From: Lingula anatina
Taxonomy: Eukaryota > Brachiopoda > Lingulata > Lingulida > Lingulidae
NCBI RefSeq assembly: GCF_001039355.2
Contig: NW_019776102.1
Coordinates: 275,747-339,746, forward strand
DNA: 64,000 nucleotides
Direction: 5' to 3'
In this document: positions 1-11,400 of the stretch, in pieces
Layout: every line of letters begins with the position of its first letter
Position numbering within the stretch: position 1 is the stretch's first letter
Position numbers and translations under genes: made by a program
Notes under the pieces: model-generated
The model's database searches: none
What the model saw: the letters and a program-made list of their open reading frames with translations, nothing else
Told to the model about the DNA's origin: nothing

Positions 1-851
1 AAGTGTATGTGGTTAAAATATAGGGAAAATGGGTTTATTCTACATGGTGTCATGTTGGAGTTTATATTAATTAATAGAAAGATGATTAAATAAAGATAGC
101 CTTTCCTTAGGTGGGACTCTGCTGCCTTAATTCCTTTGTTATGATAACTATATGTTTGCATGATGCTTTTGGAATGAATTATTTACATACCTCTCAGTTG
201 GCCTGGGTACCTATCAGCTTAATGTACAGAAGAAACTCTTTCATAAATTATTTCTGCACAGTATGTTTGGACAGTGTTTGGTGTTTTGTCCTTTGTTTTG
301 AAAGGTCTTGTTAGGTGGGGTATTATTGCAAGATGTGTCTAGAACCTACAAAGTAATATTATAAATAACATGGGGAGTCTTTTTTTTTTTTACTTTTCTC
401 ATGATTTTACATTGTACTTATAGTTGATTATATCCATGTAATGAGAATTTCACGTGCTGGCTTATTTCAATCCCATTATCTTAATCATTTAGAATTTTCG
501 TTATGATACAGAATTTGTAGATTAGCAATCAGTCATGTTATGCTTAGTCTAAGAGAGCTGTGTGCAGATTTAGCAGGAATGGGAATATGGATATTCCATG
601 TACTCAGAATTTAGACAGAGTGGTTAAATATTCACAAGTCATATCAAAGACATGTAGTAACAAAACATTCAGCATCTTTTGTTAATTTTATTGCTGGAAT
701 TACCTTATCGCCTTGAAAGTCTTGATCACATATGATCATACAGGTTTATGAGTTATGGAACAGTTAGGCCAGTGCATAACCATATTTATATAATAAAGAA
801 GTCTTATCAAAAGAAACCCTTTCTGCACGAATTTCTCATTATATGTTGCAG
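1..851 (+). other. Intron sequence upstream of the first visible spectrin-repeat exon
   Basis: AT-rich sequence with no ORF that looks coding; the only longer frame (111-314) is cysteine- and aromatic-rich without family resemblance. It ends in a 3' splice site (TTGCAG at 846-851) leading into a phase-0 exon, so it is most likely an intron of the gene whose 5' part lies before the window. Confidence 0.6.
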
Positions 852-2496
852 GTAATTGACCAGCTGTATGAGGATATTGAAGAAGTCTATGGTAAATTAC
901 CAGATGCCTTTGACAAGATCCACCTGCTACAGGAGTATGACCCACCAATGTCCTCAGAGGAGATGCAACAGTTACTGTCTGACATGTCTGACAGGTACCA
1001 TGAGGTGATGAGGTGAGGAGAATGTTATAGTTTCTATAATAGTTTGGAATCCATATTATTATTATTGTTGTTATTTTTGTTATTATTTTTGGCAACCTTT
1101 TTTCATTGTCTTTCATTTGGCTGCCAGATGGTAAGAAATTAATTCTGTTGGTGATTAGTTATATTGTTGATTATGTTTACCCTTAAGTTATTTATAGTAA
1201 CAGATGTTGTGAGTTTTATATGGTAACAAGAATGATATTTCCTTTGTAATCTTTCCCCAAGCAGGTGCTTCAGACATTTTTATATTGGAAGTCTTAGAGA
1301 TGACATGTTCACACTTGTTTTTCCAACATGTTATCAGTGGCTGTTATTTTTATTGGGCTTCTGTATGGTTTAAACTTCTGTCTGCTACATATGTTTCAGA
1401 GAATTGAACATAGAGCCTCTGATAGATGAGTGTAATGAGTGCCTTGAAAAATTGACCCATCCAGAGCTACAACCAGTGTATCAAGATGTGTGCCATATGA
1501 CAATGTATACAGACAGTAGTACCACGATACACAGACACAGGCAGCAACTGATGGAGTCAAGAAAATCTTTAAAGTCTATATGGCAACAAGCAGAAGGCAA
1601 GGTTATCCAGGCAGCAGAGTTAGGCCAGTATCAGTTGCAAGCTGAAAAGGCATGTGTACAGAATTACTAATCTCCATTCTTTTGCTCCTTTATGTATTGT
1701 AATGATAAAGAATTCCCATGAGTTTAAATTGTGTGTTGATAAGTAATGAGAATATCCAAATATATTTACTTAACATATTTTTTTTCCATATAGCTTTGAT
1801 TATTACTATTAATTATTGATTAAGAAAGCTTAATTTGCTCCCATTTTATTGCAGGTTTACAGATGGCTGGAAAGGGTAGGCTTTCCCAGTCTCCAACAAC
1901 AGCAGCCTCATATAGCTGATTCTCTGAAACAGGCAGAGTTGGTGAAAGAACACTTTGAATCTGGTTTTTATTCAGCAGCTAAGGTAGATATGCCATCAGG
2001 ATACTTTGTTTTGCTTTCTGTACTGATTTGGAGAAACCACTTGTTAGTTCTCAATTTCATCACTCTCTCCTTCAAAATTTTTTTTTTTACAATTTAACAT
2101 TCTATCATCATTATTTACAAGCCTGGTAATAAAGTAGAGAGGGTGTTTTTAAGGTTATTACAAGCTTATCTTACTTTTAAGAAATGATACTGGAAAACAG
2201 TTAACACTTTGATCTCCTTTATCATATATTCCAGAAAGTTCTTTCTGAGGCAGAGGAACTGATAAGCAGAGCTGAGCAATTAGTAGTGTCAGGAGAAATG
2301 GATATCAGGCAGGCCCTTAGCTTTTCCAGGAAGTTTGAATCCCTGGTAGTAGAGTTCAAGGGGAACTTAGAAAAACGCTACAAGCTTTACAGGGATATTC
2401 ATCAATTTTATGTACTTCTGGCTAAGGTAGGTTGGGATATTTGGGATAACTTGCCTGCATTTATATAATGGTTGCTTTGAATGAATAGCATTTTAT
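743..2496 (+). repeat. First copy of a 1.75-kb duplicated segment carrying four spectrin-repeat exons
   Basis: This stretch and 2878-4935 align along their whole length, introns included, with scattered substitutions and small indels (for example ATATAC repeats before 3535). Amino-acid changes in the exons are few: Y/F and I/T in exon 2, Q/R in exon 4. A single N at 2877 sits at the junction. Alike introns and the N gap suggest two alleles laid end to end by the assembler; a true tandem duplication would also stay in frame because the block begins and ends in phase 0. Confidence 0.8.
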
Positions 2497-5400
2497 TATC
2501 TGATACCCCGTTCACACTACGCTCAGTTATCCGGATAAATTGCGAATTAGGTCACAATTCGAATAAATGCAGTAGTGTGAACGCAAGAGGATTTTTGCAA
2601 TGCGCATTTTCAAAATCCTGCAAGCGAGGTGGATTTCTAAGCGCGATCCGGATAACTTACCGGAATCGACACCTGTACAGATGTAACTGCGCATGTGTGC
2701 AGTTAAGTGCGGGTACCTATGAACGCTTGTTTATTACTTTAGCGATTGCACCAAACGTATTTGGAGGTCACCACTCACTACAACATGAGGAAACAAACTT
2801 ATTTTGCCATCTTATACTTCTCAAGAATGCTGGAATGTCTTTAGAGTTGCATTTGTCGTCACAAATTTTTGTTGGTNTCAGTTATGGAACAGTTAGGCCA
2901 GTGAATAACCATATTTATATAATAAAGAAGTCTTATCAAAGGAAACCCTTTCTGCACGGATTTCTCATTATGTGTTGCAGGTAATTGACCAGCTGTATGA
3001 GGATATTGAAGAAGTCTATGGTAAATTACCAGATGCCTTTGACAAGATCCACCTGCTACAGGAGTATGACCCACCAATGTCCTCAGAGGAGATGCAACAG
3101 TTACTGTCTGACATGTCTGACAGGTACCATGAGGTGATGAGGTGAGGAGAATGTTATAGTTTCTATAATAGTTTGGAATCCATATTATTATTATTGTTGT
3201 TATTTTTGTTATTATTTTTGGCAACCTTTTTTCATTGTCTTTCATTTGGCTGCCAGATGGTAAGAAATTAATTGTTGGTGATTAGTTATATTGTTGATTA
3301 TGTTTACCCTTAAGTTATTTATAGTAACAGATGTTGTGAGTTTTATATGGTAACAAGAATGATATTTCCTTTGTAATCTTTCCCCAAGCAGGTGCTTCAG
3401 ACATTTTTATATTGGAAGTCTTAGAGATGACATGTTCACACTTGTTTTGCCAACATATTATCAGTGGCTGTTATTTTTATTGGGCTTCTGTATGGTTTTA
3501 ACTTCTGTCTCCTATATATATATATATATTTCAGAGAATTGAACATAGAGCCTCTGATAGATGAGTGCAATGAGTGCCTTGAAAAATTGACCCATCCAGA
3601 GCTACAACCAGTGTATCAAGATGTGTGCCATATGACAATGTTTACAGACAGTAGTACCACGATACACAGACACAGGCAGCAACTGATGGAGTCAAGAAAA
3701 TCTTTAAAGTCTACATGGCAACAAGCAGAAGGCAAGGTTATCCAGGCAGCAGAGTTAGGCCAGTATCAGTTGCAAGCTGAAAAGGCATGTGTACAATATT
3801 GCTGATCTCCATTCTTTTGTTCCCTTATGTATTGTTATGATTAAGAATTCCCTTTAGTTTAAATTGTGTGTTGATTAGTGGTGAGAATATCCAAATATAT
3901 ATATACTTTACAGAAAATTTTTTTCCATATAGCTTTGATTATTACTATTAATTATTGATTAATAAAACTTAATTTGCTCCCATTTTATTGCAGGTTTACA
4001 GATGGCTGGAAAGGGTAGGTTTTCCCAGTCTCCAACAACAGCAGCCTCATATAGCTGATTCTCTGAAACAGGCAGAGTTGGTGAAAGAACACTTTGAATC
4101 TGGTTTTTATTCAGCAGCTAAGGTAGATATGCCATCAGGATACTTTGTTTTGCTTTCTTTACTGATTTGGAAAACCTGCTTAATTTCATTACTCTCTCAT
4201 TCAAATTTTTTTACAATATCACATTTTATCATCATTATTAACACTGGTAATAAAGTAGAGTGGATGTTTTAGAGGTTATTACAAGCTCATTTTACTTTTA
4301 AGAAATGATACTCAGGCCTACCCAACTACCAGACTCGGCACCAAATGATCCAGAATTCACCGGTAAATTGGACCACACTACCCGTTTTCAAGGTGTGTAT
4401 CAGATCGCATTACACAGTATCAGGCACGAAACCGCTCTTGCCTTGTACGCAATGTGATAGTGACGATTCTTAGCGGGGTTGAAAAGCATTGCATCACCAC
4501 TCAAAATTTGTTCAGGGTATGATACTGTGTAATGCGATCTGATACATACCTTGAAAACGGGTAGTGTGGTCTGATCTACCGGTGAATTCTGGAGCATTCG
4601 GTGCCGAGTCTGGTAGTTGGGTAGGCCTGATACTGGAAAACTCTTTGATTTTTGTTATGATATATTCTAGAAAGCTCTTTCTGAGGCAGAGGAACTGATA
4701 AGCAGAGCTGAGCGTTTAGTAGTGTCAGGAGAAATGGATATCAGACAGGCCCTTAGTTTTTCCAGGAAGTTTGAATCCCTGGTAGTAGAGTTCAAGGGGA
4801 ACTTAGAAAAACGCTACAAGCTTTACAGGGATATTCATCAATTTTATGTACTTCTGGCTAAGGTAGGTTGGGATATTTGGGATAACTTACCTGCATTTAT
4901 ATAACTGTTGCTTTGAATTAATAACATTGTATTATTTGAGTCTGAATATTATGGTAATTTTTGACATAGATTCAAGTGAAATATTAGTTCTATTATAAGG
5001 TCTTAGTCATAACAAAAGATACTTGAAAATTCTTTTCACAAAGTTTACAATGTAACATATTTGAATTCAATGCCATCCTTTTCCCCTTTTATTTCCTATG
5101 TTTTGATTTGAATGCTACTTCCCAGTATAGTCTGCAGTAGAAATGATAAATTTGCTTACACATGTTTTGGCAGGTATCAAGGTGGTATCACAAGGCCCTA
5201 CAGTTTATTCCCGTCTATCTTCACCGTTTCCCTGCCTCGCATGCAGTGGTCAGTTTGACCAGTACTCCAGACTGGGATGAAAATGTCCAGTATTTGCTGC
5301 AGTACCATCCCCCACCTAGTGCACTTCATCTGCAAGATCTCAAAGATACAGTACCATTAGTGAAGAGTTTGAAAACTAGGAACAAAGCAAGGTTGCTGGC

Positions 5401-8400
5401 ACACAGGTATGATAATTGGTATTTAAGATATTTAAGATCAAGCTGTTAAATGCACATCATAGATAATTTAAATGAACAGTTTGTTAAAATATTTTATCCT
5501 GAATTCTTATTTGAAACATACCGAAGCAAGTTGAGCCATACAGAATTATTATTTATAATGTTGCTGCTTTTCTGAAGTAATGTTGTGGATTGAACTGAAT
5601 TGGCCCCAAATGTTAAAAAAAAAAAGAAAGCATAGTGATAAGCTGGTTTTAAAAAATTACAGGGTGAATCTACTAAAGAACTTACTTGTTGGACACGGAA
5701 GAGTAACACCAGAAGACATGAGAGATATTTTAAGGTGGAAGGAAGACATACTGGAGGGTGTGGATGACATCAGCCTTGGGGCAAGCTCCTCTGAAGTGTC
5801 CAGTCTGGGCCAGTCACAGGCAAGCTTACAAGCTGACCAATCAAGACCAAGTTCTCGTCAGAGTAGTGCTTATGGTTCTCTTACTAGAGCACCAAAACTT
5901 AGAAGTCGAAATTGTAAGTCAATGTACAATATACAAATTGCCAAGGGAAGTGAAGAGAAGCCACAGCAGGGAAATAAGTGGACTCACATGCCAAAATCAA
6001 AATCTGCAAGGACATTGCCAAAACAGTATGCTAAAAAAGAGGGACAAAAAGTGGAATCCAAACATTACAATGCTGACAAAGAAAACAGCACGGATGATGG
6101 AAAGCCGGATATTCTTATTAAAAAGAAGTCTAGATCAAAGAAAAGGATTGACCAAAGCCAACCATTAAAGAAGCATAGCACTAGCAGTACGACAAATGGA
6201 ACTGCTGAAGCCCAAGGTGATGATGCTCTTCCTCAAAGGTGTAAACAGGAGAGATATGTTGACCTTAGCTATCCTGTTGCAAGACCAGACTTGCCAGCTA
6301 CCCTCCGGCATGTGGACCCTGCCCTCATCTTTGATGAGTCCCCAGAAAATGTACAGATCAGAGCCATGAAAATTACAAGGTATGTCAAAAAGGAAAATTG
6401 AGCATATTATTTTTTAATGTGGCGCAATATAGTTTTGTCAGCCTCCTAAATCAATATTACAAATAACTGAAAATATATACCCCATCAACTGTTTCTCTGG
6501 ATAGGTGAAAATAGTTTTGTTAGACTTTTGAACTTATTGTTAAGTAGTTCAGTACTTTTTCTCTACTTCTATATATATATATATATATATGTAACTTGCT
6601 TCTATCATTCATTTATAGGTTGCCAGCAGAAGGGAAGAAGCAGAATGGGAGTATAGCAGATTCTGGTATTGGACACTATAGAAGTGGCACTGAAATATCT
6701 GGACCTGCTGAGAGTTCAAAAACCATGGATTCTAGGATGCGGAGGCCAAGGGACAAGTCGAAAGACAAATCAAAAAAAGATAGGCAAAGGAAAGCTAAAA
6801 GCATGTATGATTTATCATCTGCCAATACTTTAAGTCCAAGGAGTTCTATGAGTAGTAAAATGGGATTGACATATGATAATTTGGAATCTATTGCTCAGAG
6901 CGATCTACCTCCAGAAGAGAAGTTGAACCTGATGGCTGCTCTGTTCGAGGCTGAAGAAAATCATGCTGCAGTAGGAACACAATTGCCTGTGGAACTACAA
7001 AATGACTCCCTTGCCTTATTTGAACCAAAGGTGGAGAGTGGAAAGCGCTTTAAAAATCAGAAGAAGTCAAAATCATTAACAAAGTTATCAAGAGCTCAAC
7101 TGAAAGAATTGGAAGAAATTCAGAAGAAACAAGCAGCAGAAGAACTTGCACAAAATGAATTTGTAAAAGAGGCAATGGCTAGAAATATGGGTATTCTTGC
7201 TGAATCTGACCAGTCCTTACTTAGTTATGGGCCTGACAGCGATCCGTCAATCTCACAGGTCAGTCAGTCAGTCAGCCAGTTAGAAAACAAAGCAGTTCCA
7301 AAGGTGGCTGATAATAGTCAGTCAGATGTTGGCACTCAAAATGACTCCATTTTGACTGATGAGCATGGTATATGGATTGAAAGAGAGGCAGACTATGATT
7401 ATGGGATAGACATACATAAATGGATGGATGAGACTTTAGGTCACCTTGCAGCCTCTGACCAGGATGAAGGCACAGCTGGAACAGAGGGGCAAAAACCAAG
7501 CAAACCAAGCAGTGTACAGAAGTAAGATATAGGAATAGTTTATGTATGGCAACGGAATGAAACTTGGAATAATGGTTGCATAGCAGAGAGGAAAAATGGA
7601 GCGATGGGGATGACTTTTTTTAAAGTTTCTGTATAGTTACCAGCATTGCTGTCCAGATTTATGATATCATTACAATCATTGCTATCACAAAACTTAAGCA
7701 GCCTTGTTATATTTTCCTTACAGATGGTAAAGCATTGTTGAAGCTTATTTAATGTATTGTTTCTCTTCAGGGCTCAATCAGAATGTGATCCAAATACTCA
7801 ACACGCTGAGGTAACGGAAAAAGAAGAAGACTCTTCATCTGACACAGGATTCCAAGAAGAGCTGCAGCAAAAGGTTGCAGAGAGTCTGAAGAGGGCAGAG
7901 CAGCTGTTACAGGTAGAACAAGGATAAATGGCATTTAATTTTAGATTGAAGTATTTGTTATTTATAATATAGGAATATGTTATGACTTGAACTTTTGAAT
8001 TTTTAAGAAAAATATCTGCTCCTACTGGCTTAATTTCTTATAATCAGGTTATACGATATTTCTTTCCCTGGTTTTTATTTCATCCAGTCCTGTACAAATT
8101 TTAATCAGTTACATTATTTTATGTTATGTACGCATAGAGGGAAAGTGAAATTTACGTGCAAGTTTAGTAAAAATAACTGAATTTATCCTCATCCCTGTTT
8201 ACAATTTCTCCTCCAAAAAAGTGATTTATTGGTATTAATCGGATCCATTGATAAGTTCTAGTTTTCTACATAATATGTATAAAATTAGCGACAATTTGAT
8301 AATTACTTGAAATAAGGTGGTGGTGTTTTGATTTTAGGAAGAGGAAGCAGTTCTTCTGCAGGAAAAACACATTGATGAGATTATCCATAGTGATGATTAT

Positions 8401-11400
8401 GGTGGCAGCGGACCAAATATACCAAAAATTGGAGGAAATGGAGATATGCCAACTGCTCAAGATGAAACCAGTAACCATAAAGAAGATATGGTGAAAACAC
8501 CAGGAGATGTGAAATTAGACAGGTATTCTTCAGATGGAGGAAAACAGGATGACGAAGTGTTCACTAACATTCCTCTGCCCTCGTATCACGAGGCTGTTGA
8601 TTTTTATTCTTCTGGTATTAACAGTTCTAATACTAATACTCTAGGTGATGGGTTTGTCTTTGATGTTTCTGATTGTAATGCTATGAACCCAAATACTAGT
8701 TTTAGTGGGCATGATGCTTTGGAAAGTGTTGCTGCAGCTGCCTGTGATTACAATGATCATGGAACAGTTACTGCTAATGCTTCTTTTGTTGGTCATTTGC
8801 CAATTGAAGTGGAAATTAGTGCTACAGCCCCAAGCCTGACAGAGCACCCACAGACAAGGACCAAGTCTAGTACCCCAAGTGACTTTACTATGTCCTCATG
8901 CCATGTCTTACCAGTCCCACCTGAATTTGCCAGTGTGATTTCTGACTCTGAAATCAGTGGATATACAAGGTCTTTGCCAGTAAGGACCAAGACTGAGCTG
9001 GAAATTGATGTTTTTGATAAAAACAGAAAACCTGAAGAGAAGAGGGTTTCAGATTATACAGACATTGGTGGTGTCCTAAAGAATTCTGAAAGGAGTCATT
9101 TTGATGCAGTGTTCGCTGAAACACATGCTCAGTTTATGCAAGGCACGCCAATTCACATGAATGCCAGCTTTTGCAACACACAAAAGGAAGAGGGCCAGAA
9201 AAACTATATTAACATAAACTTTGACCAACAGATGGCAGCATATGATGGGGATTCTACTGAACAAGAAGGAGAGGAGGAAGAGGAAATAGAGCTTCCATTT
9301 CTGGAAACTCTTGCTACAGCAGGACAGTTGGACATGTATGGGTTAGACCAGGTAGAAGGACACAGGGGAGTGGCACTTGATACTATTACTGATGGGGAGA
9401 GGGCGCAAGGGGATTCTAGCCCAGTGGGAGAGAAGAGATCTGAGGAAATGCAGGGGTCAGAAATGAACACAAGAAATTCATTGAAAGGTAAAACTAGTAA
9501 GGTTGGAAGAGAAACAAAGGAAAGGAAAGAGGCAAAGTCAACTAGAAAGACACGGTCCAAATTAGCAAAAAGTAAATTGCCTGTGAAGATGAAAGATGAA
9601 GATAATACATTGGACACAAACACATCAGTTGAATTAGTACAGAAAAGTGTTGTAATTTCACAAAGTGAACTAGAAAGCACTCAAGATCAGAAAGATCCCA
9701 TGAAAAGCAAAATACCAGTGAAAACAAAATCAAATGTTACAGCTGAAAAGATTGAATCTCTTCACAACTCTTCATCTTTAAAACTTGAGTCTCATAAAAA
9801 TATTTCTAAATCCATTGTTGCAAGTAAAACCAAGATGCAAAAGAAGAATGGGCATCGGAAACTGCCCTCAATATCAACAGAGGAGCTCAGATGTATACAG
9901 ACTACTGATCAAATTGACCTAGCTATGGTTTCTGGTGATCAAAACAACAGAAATGTGGAGCCAAATAATTTAGAAATGGTAAAACCAACAGTGTTGGAAG
10001 GAAACTTGGCTGCAGTTCAGCCAGAGCATGGTGTGTCATATGATGATGTCGATGGTTCACCTCGTCAGAGGTTAGAGTCAGTGTATCAAGAACACAGGAT
10101 GTTAGGAATCAAGGAGAATGCATCCTCCACTGTATCTTTGCCCAGTATGGCTGCTAACTTTTATCCTCCTGAGGTTGGTTCTTTTTGCTTGCTTCTATCT
10201 GAGATGCTTTATTTCTCTTTTTCCCTTATAACCAGTGATAAAGAACAGAATTTACTTTGTTTACTATCTTACTTTTTGTTGTGATCTCTGCATTCAATGG
10301 AAATATGCTGAATTTATGTTATGCTGTTTTCGGTTTTTACTGTTTTGCGTGTGTTGAAAGATTAGCGAAATCCTGTTTGTATTTCTTTGCTTCTTGTATG
10401 GGTTCTTGGTCAATCATTTTCTGTTTTTTTTTTCAATTGAGTTAATAATTAATATCTCAGCTTGCATATTTTCAGTTTGATTTCATTCAGTATTGTATCA
10501 GTAGGCTGTGCATAGGTTGGGCCATTTCAAACTTTTCAAGCCTTGTTGAGAGATGATTCCAGTTTGTAAAGAATTACAAGAAACTTAAGTTCAAAATTGT
10601 TCTGATTTTTAAACAATCTTATGGTATCACTGATCATTCTTTCATGTCTACTTCAGTTAGATTATCTAAAGACAACTGTAGTGTTAGACAATGGTAGTGG
10701 ACTGTGTAAATGTGGATTTGCCAATGAAGATCTCCCATCATGTGTTTTTCCTTCTGTAGTGGGAAGACCCAAGTATGAGGTAAGTGGGAATCCTATTTAT
10801 GATTTTATTCTCAAATGGAAGTCTAAAGTAACCATCACAGTTGCCTTAATTAAGTTAATTTGAGGTACAGGGAACAAAAAATTTTGAGGTACAGGGAACA
10901 AAAGATTGTTGGACCTTGTCAGTAGTGCATTACCGTGTACTTCTATTTTAGGACATCTTAATTGGCAGATACAGGGACTGTTACATTGGAGATGCAGCCC
11001 AGTCAATGCGTGGAGTACTCACCTTGAAACACTCACTAGAACATGGTCTGGTCACTAATTGGGACGATATGGAAAAGGCATGTTTGTTTGTGAATTCGAA
11101 AAAAAAAGTTTTTTTTATGGGATCGACTTGGAAAGTAGGGTTTAAATCACATACCAGGACTTTTGACTTCCTGTGACTGGTCTGAATATTTTAAAAATCA
11201 CACTTAAACTTGCAAAAAAAAAAAGCCTTACTAGACTTACACTAAATTTGTTTGTGAATTACTGTTTATTTTTTTGTGGTATTTGCTTTGTTTCAGATAT
11301 GGCATCATGCATTTGCTGATCAGTTAAGAATCCAGCCCGATGAGCATGCTTTGGTACTGACAGAAGCTCCACTCAACCCAAAACAAAACAGGGAGAGAAT

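Noticed and set aside
736-1116. Reverse-strand ORF of 126 codons, with a twin at 2859-3245
   Set aside because: It lies antisense to the first spectrin exon and its introns in both copies; the open frame is a shadow of the forward exon.
5758-6168. Second forward frame of 136 codons overlapping the spectrin-actin exon
   Set aside because: Overlaps the real frame 5663-6379, which joins neighbouring exons in phase; the alternative frame does not.
9204-9680. Reverse-strand Ser-rich ORF of 158 codons
   Set aside because: Fully antisense to the disordered exon 8338-10173; the Ser runs mirror the Glu/Lys codons of the forward frame.
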